Positions 49,301-59,968 of a stretch of DNA of 64,000 nt are shown piece after piece. The position numbers and the translations under genes were made by a program. Under the pieces are notes generated by a model that saw nothing but the letters and a program-made list of their open reading frames with translations, was not told the origin of the DNA and did not search any database. Within the stretch, counting starts at the first letter, position 1; each line of letters begins with the position of its first letter. Source of the DNA: Daedaleopsis sinensis (Eukaryota > Basidiomycota > Agaricomycetes > Polyporales > Polyporaceae); contig CM066303.1 in assembly GCA_033807695.1 (NCBI GenBank), positions 124,001-188,000 of the forward strand, written 5' to 3'.

Positions 49301-51660
49301 GGGGGGGGAGGAGCCCCATTTCCCGGTACGAGTCGGCACTTCCGGTCTCAGCGCGGCCCACTGTGCCCTCTTCAATTTGAACTTGCTCCTCGCCTCGACT
49401 CCCGTGATATCTTACCTACCGGCATCATCGCGCACCTCGAACTTCTTCTCATTCTTGCGCTCCCGCTCCTCCTCCTCGGAACGCGCACACACTCGGAAGC
49501 TCACCAAGCTTTCGCCACCATGTATTCCCGGCCTCGTCACTCACTTCAACCCATCTATGGTAAGTAAGCTTCAGCCGCTTGACAACTAGCTCATACAAGC
49601 ACCTTTGTTTATGCAGACTTTGATGCCTTTCGCTTCCAAGTCCAGCTCCTTCTTCTTACCTCTCACCGTGCTCTCCCGTACCCCGCTCTGCTCTCAGATC
49701 TCACTAGCACTCCTTCGACTCTGGGTGGAGCTTGGCTGGAGAACGCACTCAATTTACACAGCCCAACCACGCCCAGCTCGCCCAGCTCTGTCTTCTAATG
49801 ATTGTCATCTCCCGCTTCCGTCAAATCTGCTCAATCCCTTTGTGTCCACCGTCTACTGCTCAGCTCAGCGTTTGAACACCTGTGTTCTCTCGCCCCCTCT
49901 GTCTCAGTCTGACTCGCTCGCGTCGTCGATGACCGCGATTGCCGCCACACGCGGCTTGCGGCTCTACATCGGCAGCGACATCGGGAGTTGCTCGTCGCCC
50001 ATTGCGCGTCGCAGTCGATCCATCCCACTTCACGCGATTGCTTTGTCGCTCGCACGTTTCCATTGGCACACTTGGGACGGGAAGGAGTTCGAGGGGCAGA
50101 AGCGGTACGGGCCTGTTGGGCTACAAGTGAGTCCATCCGTCTTCCTGCAAGCTCGTCGTCCCCGAATCCATTGTCACGGGTCGCAGTGCGGTCGCTGTCT
50201 CTGCCTCGCTCCACACCCCACGAAGAAGGGAAAGCGTCGTGGAGACTGGGCAGCGAGAGGCCGAGACGGACGTACATTTCCATATCGATATGAACGAGTG
50301 CGCGCGACTCTCATCGCTCATCTCGTCGCATGTCGACATCAATCCCCACCACTGCCGTCTCCCGCGCTGCCCTCGTTGATCCGGTGACGGCCCATCTCCC
50401 ATGGATCACGAATCCCATGCTCCGTCATGCGTTTCTCTTCGCCTGGGGAGAGAACACCCGTGCGCAGCACTGTACCTGGAGCTTTCGTCGAGGGGGACGC
50501 TCGGTCGTGGACGTGCTCACACATGCTTCCCCGATCGCTCGAGGCCAAATGCTGCTTTGCCCGAAGAGCATGATCGCGCACACATGCGATATAGAAGCGG
50601 AGGGGGGGGCATATCTCGGGCCCATCGTCGGGAGTAGTGCGAGCAGAACCATGCCTTGACCACATATCGGCTCGTTGCTAGTCCGAGTCTGTCAGTGTGC
50701 GCCTTGCGGCCTTAGCATGATCGAGACTCTTTCGCCTTGACTGGCTGGTATCGCTCTCGGGGTCGGGTTGGTGCAAGTCCTGTCGCGTATAATCGCATTC
50801 GGAGGTTGTGACATTCAAACCCACAGCCACTGTGACGACGCTGTGTTGCGCGAGCATGCGTCGGAGTGCGCGAGGACGATGTACACGGCTGCCACCGAGA
50901 TTAGTGTATGCGAGTTCCGAGTCTCGTGTTAGTCTGTCCTGGAGGATCAGGTGGCGAGCGCTGAGGAGACGGACTGCTCGCTCGTTCCGGAGCGTGCACC
51001 GTTGGGCGTGGATCTTGAAGGACGCACATATTCGCCTGGGCGTATCATGTAGTGCGTGCCCAAATATATCTGCCTGCTCTTCCGCGAGCTGCCCCGTGCC
51101 GGCGTGCGTTAGACGCGGTTGTGGTATCACTGCTGTACATGTGCGGGTGGGCCATACACACCGTTCTTGTGAACCCGTGCATCCACGAGGATGGGGAACA
51201 GCTAGACCTATGTATGAATGCAGATTATCGGTGGCACCTAGTGAGTCACGAATAGTATACTCTGATGGCCGTCACTTACCCAGAGCATCTTCAGGGACGT
51301 TGCCACGACTCCGAGTCGGGGATGCAACAGGCTTTCACAGGTCGTAGGTCTACTTCGGACGATAGGTATCGGCGCACGTCTTGCTGTAAGCTTTAAGCCT
51401 CACATGCACACCCGAATCGCGACCCGGAGATCACTCACCGGAAGCCAATCTCGAGGGTCGAGCATGCAGGTATGCATAGTGCTGATCTCACGATATGGAT
51501 GGACCATATTTTGCATTGTCCGACCTTGCCGCTCTATTTTGGTGACTCCGCCGCCGCCCTCGCCCATCAGATGCTGCTAGCTGAGCGAATATCTGGATAC
51601 GACGGATAAGAAGGATACGACACGTGTGGATGCATCAGTCAACAAGCAGGTACCGCTCGA
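46369..51660. other. Degenerate downstream segment of array unit C
   Basis: No intact gene assigned. Exon-like pieces include 50030-50130 (+), reading ARFHWHTWDGKEFEGQKRYG before a GTGAGT donor, and 49100-49240 (+), a degraded relative of the better 56755-56975 stretch in unit D. Minus-strand frames at 46500-47090 are low-complexity shadows of the GGC repeat. Homology to units A, B and D is patchy. Confidence 0.5.
46924..46949. repeat. Trinucleotide microsatellite (GGC)n
   Basis: About eight GGC units in the degenerate segment of unit C. The related place in unit B (about 38797-38813) has only a broken GGC/AGC run. Confidence 0.85.
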
Positions 51661-51688
51661 GATATTGAGGATGTCTTCCCACGACAAT
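51661..51688. promoter_or_regulatory. Conserved upstream block of F-box gene 4
   Basis: ATATTGAGGATGTCTTCCCA followed by CGACAATG. The right arm and spacer are conserved with genes 1-3; the left arm of the inverted repeat is changed. It lies about 300 bp before the chosen start because extra sequence separates them. Confidence 0.35.
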
Positions 51689-51990
51689 GTCAATATCTAC
51701 CACCTGTCTACCACACTCGCAGGGAAGCTGCCAAAGGGGATAGCCTTATGAGACGCCGGGTTATTTGGGCGCGTTCCCCCTCTTATCGATGCGAGTCGCT
51801 GGTCGTCACTACTTACCACCATTGGTGTCGTCCCCCTCGCTGCTGTCAGCCCCACAGACCGCCCCCACTCTCAAAAAATCTCATGGCTCTAACTGTCCCT
51901 CCTTCGCAGGCGCCGTTCTGGTCACCACCATCGGTGTCGTCCCCTTCGCCGCGATCGCCCCCCATAGACCCTCCTGACTCTCGAAGCCCA

Positions 51991-54623
51991 ATGGCTCTAA
52001 CTCTCCCTTCTCCGCAGTTGCTCGTGGAGGTTGCGGAAGAGGTCATCGACCAACTCGCCGACGACTCACCATCCCTTCGTAACTGTGCCCTCACATGTCA
52101 AGCTTGGCTCCCCCGTAGCCGCGTCCACCTCTACCATACACTCCGGGTTTGGGATCGATCGACACTTGAAGTACTGCGCAAAGTCCTGATGTCCTCGCGT
52201 CTCCTCTCCAGCTTGGTGTACGCAGTCAGGGTCTATCCAGGGCTTGCAGATGGCGGCAGTCCGGACACGGCATCGCTGGTCCTACCTCCTCTTCTTCCTA
52301 ACCTGCGAAGCTGGGCATTCCATCGCCCTGAGCGTGCCTTGCCGGGCTTCTTTTCTACCGTCATAAACTTCAGACCCGTTGCCCTGCACATTCTAGGACA
52401 CAACCGTTCGGTCATCGAGGAGTTAGAATTGTCCCACGTTGATCTTCAAAATTTTCCTCAGTTAGTAAGACTCCTCCTCGCGCTTCCCGGTTTGCATTCG
52501 CTGCGCCTCCAAGACGTACAAGTACTAAATGGATGGCCGCAAAAGGAGCTCCTGGATTTTCTTCTTTATCGTCTGTCAGAACAGACGAAAATCACGGCAC
52601 TACAGGTACCGCGCGCACTGCAATCCGCCCAGTAAGTGGCTTACAAATGTTATCTAGGTGACGAAAATTGGCGGTGCGGGCCGAGGCCCCCCGACGCTTT
52701 TCGGGATACTCCAGGATTCTGTAGCGACACATATCGAGACCCTGGTAATCGATGTCGCAGAACTAGTTGTTCCACCTGCGGTAGACTTCGGAGTAAGAGG
52801 TGAGAGGAATGATCTGCGTCGATTGTGAGCTTACACTTGCTGACAATCCTTACCTAAAATCGTACCAGCACTGGCACCACTTGACAAGTGCTGCAACCTC
52901 TCTAAGCTCACGTTGAGGGTCGATTTCAAGCACTTTCATGCCATGGAACGACTCAAGTATACCATGGAGCACGGATTACCGCCTATGATCTCCACAGTCA
53001 GGCTACACTTCGACTCATTCACTGATATTGAAATTCAAGTCAGAAGACTGAGCGACGTTAAAGTTCAATGGCATGCACTCGATCACATCCTCAGTGTAGC
53101 CAAAGGTACACATCCCTTGTTGCAGGATATCGGGATCACTTTCCCCACCACCCGCGAATCAATTGCGCGGCGTTGGTTATCTAGTCTAGAAATTCTGCTT
53201 CCCGAGTCCATTGCGCACTCATCTGTCCATGTCCTGGCTCAAAATGGTAAGCATATATTTATGTCGTTCATGCGTAGTTCTGACTGGAAAGCCTATCTTA
53301 CCAGACAGCACACAGTTCTTCTGGACTTACAAGCACAAGCATGGGCCTCTGACCTCATTCTGTTCCCCCCCGCACTCTGAGCTAACTCTGAGCTACGGTG
53401 CCGGACTTCTAAAGCTCTGGTCCGATCCTCGACCATCCTATCATCTCCAACCTATATCTCTTCAGACCGAAGTGTCTACAGCCCCACCTATTCTGGCACC
53501 TATAGATGCCTGCCTGACCCCGTGGTTCTACAAATCATGTCTTGCAGTCAATGTCAAACCACGAGGCCACTTTCTTGTCATTCCCGCATACGATGACTAC
53601 AATACCTACCACTCGTATCGGTATCCCACGTTGACAACAGAACTCGAAGGTCAAGACCCCAGTTACCGAGTTATCAGTCACGTTTTCGTCGCCGGTGGTT
53701 GCATTATCTTCATGAGCGACGAGGGTGTCATTGTGTCGTGTCGGCCGGGGATCGAGATAGGAAGACTAGGGACCCCTCCACAGGCACATCCGGAACCACA
53801 GTGGCTCCGTCCCGGCTCTTTTACTGTTTCTAGAGACGGGCACTGGTTGGCAGATTGGCACACACCAGGGAGGATACTAGTATGGGACATGGGACGACGC
53901 GGGTACGACAGCCTCTCAGACCTGAAACTCCGTTGGCAGTATACTCTACCCTCACGCTGGAAGAACGGAGGCACCGAGCGCGCACAATACGTTATTGCTG
54001 CACTTTTCGCACTGGCATCTCCCTTCAGTCTACTCTGTGTGACAAATCATGGCATGCTGTGGACATGGAATGCTGCAAGCGGAACACCCCTTTGTCGTCC
54101 CGTCCGACTCCCTTTCTCGAGTCATCTTTCCACTGACCACCCGTCTATCACTTTTTCCTCCTCCTCCTTGATTCCTAAGAGAATGATCCTTGCATGGACG
54201 TCTCCATGTGAGCCATATTTCCATGACCTTTTTTCCGACACCTCCGCTTCCAGCTCGCACCATCACGAGCCGCTCCCGACAGTCCGAATCTTCCACCTGG
54301 GACCGCGGAAGGACATGCACCACATCCTGCTTCGTGGACATGAGGGGCATATCAATGCATTCGCTCTCCATTCTTCTCACAGATACATCGCGACGGCCTC
54401 TACAGACGGCAGTGTACGCCTGTGGAGCAGCTACAGTGGGGAATGTATCGAGACATTTCGGGAACACAGCACGCCAGTGACGCATGTCGCGCTTACTGGT
54501 GATGTCTCCGGGAAGCTCGTGCTTTCGTCTGCTGGAGAGGACGGGAGGGTATGGTTCCGCAAAGTGGACGTAAACGAACTTTACGTGCAGGATAACGTAC
54601 TATTTGAACTTGCCCGTATGTGA
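51991..54623 (+). CDS. F-box and WD40-like beta-propeller protein, paralogue 4
   Basis: Exons 51991-52605, 52658-52799, 52869-53246 and 53305-54623 join in phase to 817 residues. It starts MALTLPSPQLLVEVAEEVID; the F-box includes SPSLRNCALTCQAWLPRSR. The propeller half includes GAGLLKLWSD, GRILVWDMG and GMLWTWNAA. The last two WD repeats read GHEGHINAF...DGSVRLWSS and EHSTPVTHV...EDGRVWFRK. The C-terminus extends about 15 residues (VNELYVQDNVLFEL) beyond the other copies. A second in-frame stretch upstream (from 51748) repeats a proline-rich MALTVPPS segment, so a partial duplication of the 5' end is possible. The gene is intact; function is inferred from architecture. Confidence 0.86.
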
Positions 54624-57600
54624 CGGACCACGGGTAGCTTTCGAGATCTTGTTGCTGGATGTTGCGTACGCGGACAAATGACATGCTTTCTAGTACTCGG
54701 ATTCGACGGAGGAGAATATTAAGCTGCATTTCTATATCCAGATCCACGCGAGCCATGATGGGCATTCTACGTGTGACGAGCATCTAGAATGTATGCAAAT
54801 GCGGCGTATGAGGACTGCGTCGTAGGAACAAGACCGTAGACGTGATCGAGAATCTTTGACGTAGCGTGATCACGTACCTGAGATTACCCGCCGATCAGGC
54901 ATACTAGTACTCCTTTCAAGTTGGCCAAAGCTGGTGGTTGACCTCTGGTGCAAGGTGGGACGATAAAGCCCGTCTAGAAACTCCGTCAAGGCAAGCATAA
55001 ATTTCCCCTGTCGACTACCCGCTAGGCTAGTTGGTGCGTCGGAGTCGAATGGACAGTCGTGATGAGGGTCCATAGGCGAACTGCGTCGACAGCCGAGAGT
55101 TGAACGTTGAAGGATTGTCTGAATATATGAGGTTAGCTACCGAATTGCAACATACGAAATAGTAATCCATGATCGGGGTGGTGAACTTAGGGAGACGCAC
55201 GCGGCACCACGATATCGACACATAGACACTGACGCGAGGCTATTCGCTGAAGATGGTGGCCACGTTAGTAGGAGCTCTGTACGGACACCGGAATACTTGT
55301 CAGTACGCTGATGAATCGAGAGATTTGGACATCTACGAGCAGACAGGATGATAGGTAGTACTACTAATTGTTTCTCGGTCTTGTGCACGCGCCGGAGTGA
55401 GAGCAAGACCGTCGGGGTGAGCTGTTTGGAGTACTTAGCTGGCTAGAGCTCTAATAGAGAGACATAAATGTCATGAGGGTCTCGGGGGACCGATTGAGTG
55501 GGAACTTGTGTTCGTCGGGGTGGTGGTTAGAGACGAGAGTATTAATCGGAGGACCAGATATGGTAGTAAGTGTGACGTATGGCGTGGGAAAGATGATGAG
55601 GAAAATGTTTAGCGCCCCTTCTACCGCCCTTCATCGTCCACCAACCCCTTCATGTTTTCGTCGCGGATGTCGAGTTCAGGCCCCCGCTACAGCACTTAAA
55701 TCATAACTTTCTTCGAAGCTGGCACGGTAATTTTTTCCTCCCCGCGTTCTGCTGCGCCCTCACTCCCGCTTTCTGACTCCAACTCGGCCCCAAGCGCGTC
55801 AAGAACCGATGCGTGCTGAACGCACAAAGCCTGCCCGCGGTCTTCTATCCATCGCTGCCTCACATCTGTTAGACTTCTACGTCTACTCTCGGTGTCTGCC
55901 CAGTCTGAGATCTGAACACTGGCTTTGGCTTTACAGACATCACTGGGGGCCGCGCCTTGTCCACTGCGCGTCACAGCCGTTTCATCAGCTGGCTTCACGG
56001 GACCCTTCGGCTCACCGATCTACATGGTCCTACAGCTCCTCCCGGTCGAAGGAGGTGATACTGGGCAGGATTTGGGACGAGAGGATAGTGCCAATTGTTC
56101 AGACTGAGGGCTATGCCCGTAGTAGTACGCATCAAGTGAGTACTTACCCAACTGCTCTGCACACATCTGCGCCTCCCATTCCTTCCCTTCCTGTCCCACC
56201 CTGGGCACCCGGATGCCATAGCTCCGTCTTGAGCTTCGCTAGAGCCCGCACGGCGAAGATGTCCTCCCAGATATGGGGGCCCTTGTGGCCACAGCCTGCA
56301 CTGCGACCCTTTCCACCTCGCACCAATCCGGCTGAGAATACGCATCATGCGTATCGCTTTTGCCGTATGACTGCGCGACACATCGCGGTCCGTCGCTCCT
56401 TGGGCACGCTCAGCGGCGGCCGACTCGACTTAGATCAGTCGTGCGGGCGGGCGCGGTCCCCGCGCGACCACCTTCCCGAAGATACCGGCTATGACGGGAC
56501 GCGGATAGACCATGCTTGTGAACGCAGCGGTTTTCTGTGTAGCACCGCCAGAGCACCGCTCTCGCCGCATCCCGCGCTCGCCTGCATATATCGGACTCTC
56601 TGTGTGCGCCGTCACGCGTCATGGCTGGTGCGCCGGGCAGCTGTCTCCCTGCCCGGCGCAGCACTGCCTGCCTGCTGAAAAGCCCTGCATCCTCGTCCAG
56701 CTACGAAGCAGGTCGAGCTGGAGACGGTGCATGATGTATGTGCCGTGGCCCTTCGTTAACTCGAGCGGACGACGCTGCCGTGAATGACGCTTTGGAGGAG
56801 ATCCGGGCTCCGCAGGTCGAGCGGGACGAGATGCCGCTGCAGCGCTTGCGCTTCCGCTCGATCGATAAGGATGCGGAGCCGATGAGTAGGTGGACGTTGC
56901 TCGTCGTGACGACGACGGCGGTCGTGAAGGACAGTGTGCACGGCCGGACGTATCTCCTGGGTCTTCGAGAACGTCCGGGCGTGTATGGCAGCGCGCACGC
57001 ACGGATATATATGTTGGCGAACGTCCGACTGCTGGCGTGCGCAACATGTTGGACAGAGCGTAGTTCTGGGTTTGCAGCACTCACGCTGAGATCTGGCTCG
57101 CTCTGGAGACTGGACCAAGGGCACAACTGGATACATACCTGCCACTATCCGGCTCCGCTCGACTGGAGCTTTGGACCAGGACGGAGAACCCGGTGTCTGT
57201 AGATCACTGAGGTCTCTTTCGCATCTCGCTGGTCTTCCGCGATCTGCGCGAGGCGCATCTCTATCCTTGACGGTTCTTGTCCCCTCGGTCGGGCGATCTG
57301 GCTGGTGGTTGAAGTTTGTCAAGGTCAGTGCGATGATCGATGGAATCCTGCCGTTGGACTTACTGAGTGTACACACAGACCGTGGAATACTGAGGAGTGG
57401 ACTCAAGAGCTCGAATGGGAGCAGTGGACGCTCGGTAAGTGCCGAAATTTGCATTGTTCGCCGGCGTACGGTTGGCCCTTACCCGTGTTCGCCTGCAGCG
57501 CCGTCAGCATCAGCTGCTGCTGGTCCACGATATCGTCTACAAGTTATCCTGCTCATTCTGCTTCGTTGTCACCATCTGCAGCTGCGCGAGGACGTGGCCA

Positions 57601-57812
57601 TCCATTGATGTCGGCTCAGTGGTGAGCAGCAGTCTACCCACCGCTGGTGCGTTCGCGTGCTACTGGGTGATAGAGTCGAGGATCGCGGCCGTTCCATCTT
57701 CCTGCCGCTACTTCTCCGCCGCAAGCACCAGTGCGAATCCCAGATGTTGAGCAGCTCATGTACGATTAGGTGTCACGCACGGCTGATCACAGCCGTGCCA
57801 TCCTTACTTTAG
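54624..57812. other. Degenerate downstream segment of array unit D and array end
   Basis: No intact gene. The clearest coding-like stretch is 56755-56975 (+), with RADDAAVNDALEEIRAPQVE, then RLRFRSIDKDAEPMSRWTLL and VKDSVHGRTYLLGL; its unit-C relative is broken. A minus-strand remnant of the unit-A gene is at about 57440-57760 (EDGTAAILDSI, then DDIVDQQQLMLTALQANT) and carries stops. The array ends in the intron immediately before the kinase fragment. Confidence 0.5.
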
Positions 57813-59600
57813 GCAAAGATGTGGACGAATCTCAAGCACTCTAATGTTCTTCGTCTTTTCGGTGCATCTTCTGCAGATGATCCACGCCCATGGTTCTTTG
57901 TTTGTCCGTACTACAAGAACGGCAACCTCATCACATTTCTTAGAGAACCCAGGAGAACGCTTGAGTCTATCGACATTCTCAATATGGTGATAGAGATCGC
58001 GCGGGGCATGGAGTACTTGCATTCGAAATCAATTATTCATGGAGACTTGAAGGTATGCCCATCCACCGGCAACCGATCATATTTCATCATTCTATCTCTC
58101 ACACTATGAGTCGACCAGGGTGCAAATGTACTAGTCGGGGATGATGAAAGATGCATAATCTCCGACTTCGGTGTGAGTCAATTTAGGACATTTGCGAGAG
58201 GGGACGAGCGAGAACAATGTGGCTTTGGTATGTTTACCGGTCTTGTTCGCGGTGAACGACGAACTGACACGAATATGTAATCTGCAACAGGTTCTCCTCC
58301 GGAATGGAAAGCGCCGGAATTGTTCGACGACACCTGTGCACCCTCCTATCAAACCGATGTATACGCGTTCGCGATGACTTGCATTGAGGTTATCAAGAAG
58401 GGACAACTTCCCTGGCCAAATGGCATGACAAGCGAGCGCGTGCGACAATTAGTACTCGGTGAGTACGGTCACCATTGCCAAGTTGAACTCATCCGTAATG
58501 CGTGCTTCTAACCGTTTTGTAGGCCCGAGATGCCATCTACACTGCAACACAGAGTATGGTGGGGTCCATTCCGCGAGCTCGTGGAGTCAAGCTGGAATCC
58601 CAGCCCATCGAAGCGGCCTCTCTTTCCTTTGATCGTCAGGGACCTCAAACGCCTTCAGCTGGGCTACATCCGTGAGCCTGAAACCTCATTCCCCACCCGA
58701 TCGTGCTCCTCGGCATCGCTATCCTCCACTTTACCGACCCAGTCAGTCCATCATGCGCCCCGCACACCAAGACGCTCCTTACAGGGCAGTGAGTCAAGAC
58801 CGACAAGCCTCCTGGGTCCTGAAGCGGCAGCACACGAGTCCGGCTCTGGTGTCAAGCTGAAACGCTCTACCAGCCTGATTTCGCTCCCTCAGGTTGGATT
58901 TCCAAGCCCTCCTCTCGCTACGGACATGGAGAAGCGATTGATACATACGGCGTGTACTGTCAGTATTTCTCTTATGTCTACCATCGTTTGTACCTGCTCA
59001 AAATACTTTAGGACGGGGCAGAAGCTGTGGCTAAAATTCTCGGCTCCCGCATGCCTGTAAAACTGAGGAAGATGCTTCCTTCTCGCTGTGTACTTGCGGA
59101 GGCAGAGGTGGACTTTCTCAGGGAGCACGCACAGCTATTGACTCTAATGTGCGAAGCTCTATCCAAAGTCAAGGTCAGATTAATATGTTCATGATCTACG
59201 AGGCACTACTGATCTACGTGCTCGCTTCAGCACGAAGAAATGGACTGTGCTCACTTCACGTCCAGATGCGCCAGAGCGGTTTCGGATGCGTGCGACCAAA
59301 TCACAAACATTGAGAGGTGCTCTTTTGTTGCCCTTACGGACAGCTTGCGACCTCCATTGAAGGATCTAGCCGAGTGCGTTCTTTGTGTTTTCTAGCGGCG
59401 TAGCAGTGATTTGCTTACATCACCGTCGTCTGTCCGCGCGCACGATTACTATAGTGCCCTCTTCAAGGGGTGCAAAATACTCGATCGCAAGACACATTTC
59501 GTCAGAGGGGCGAGGTTCATCGGGGGCAGCAGTGTTCCTGTTATGAGAAAGCTCGAAGACAAGGTAGAAAGCGCTCTCTGTAACATTCGTGTAAGTCTTT
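57813..59600 (+). pseudogene. Protein kinase (TKL-like), 5'-truncated
   Basis: The first recognisable exon follows a TTACTTTAG acceptor and begins AKMWTNLKHSNVLRLFGASS, in the middle of the N-lobe. The glycine-rich loop and the VAxK lysine exons are not found upstream, where array-2 DNA lies instead. The rest of the domain is well kept: HGDLKGANVLV catalytic loop (HGD in place of HRD, which I recall as common in fungal TKL-like kinases), ISDFG, PPEWKAPELF and YQTDVYAFAMTCIEV. Exons are 57813-58052, 58119-58227, 58291-58462, 58523-58958 and 59012 onward. A serine-rich linker is followed by a helical C-terminal region (AEAVAKILGSRMPVKLRKML, then CAHFTSRCARAVSDACDQIT) and a last piece at about 59396-59592. 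It is probably inactive for lack of the ATP-binding half, unless the 5' exons lie far upstream. Confidence 0.8.
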
Positions 59601-59604
59601 AAGA

Positions 59605-59968
59605 TACATATCATCGCTGCTAAAATGGGACACACCGCTGACTACGATGCTACTATGATCTTAGACAACATGTGCTTCTGTGCACAGATTCAACTGAGCT
59701 ACCACGGTGAATTGTACTAGCATCGTCAACAACAATACATGTACGACAATGTCTTCCGGGGTCCAAATTCTATATCTTGCGTACCGAATTCATAATAGAG
59801 CGAACGCGTGCTCAAATTCCTTCGCTAATCATCATGTCACACACGAGTATACATTGCTCGTACGTGTTTAAGCGAAGCAGCCATTCTCAGTACTAGTGCA
59901 ATGAAGAGAAATCGGTGGCTGAGTCTCGTCTTCTCCCGTGGCAACTGAGAGGATGCGAATAACTATCC
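59605..59968. other. Intergenic region between convergent kinase and ABC transporter genes
   Basis: No gene seen. The 3' ends of the two convergent genes face each other here; polyadenylation signals would be expected but none is unambiguous. Confidence 0.5.

Larger units (their letters stand above)
20102..57812. repeat. Tandem segmental duplication, array 2 (F-box/WD gene units)
   Basis: Four units each begin with a conserved upstream block (20102, 27441, 43531, 51661), followed by an F-box/WD gene and 3-5.5 kb of downstream sequence. Unit lengths are about 7.3, 16.1 (8.3 without the Helitron), 8.1 and 6 kb. Gene parts are well conserved between units. The downstream parts are recognisably related in patches (for example the GCAGTCGCTGTCTCTGC string near 25090, 41075 and 50190) but heavily eroded. 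Units C and D share additional segments (about 48100 with 55610, and 49090 with 56755) that I did not find in A and B, so the duplications were not all identical. Confidence 0.85.

Noticed and set aside
49605..50387. 260-residue plus-strand ORF in unit C
   Set aside because: Only a short inner piece (about 50030-50130) resembles an exon. The ORF crosses splice signals, and its homologous regions in A and B are interrupted.
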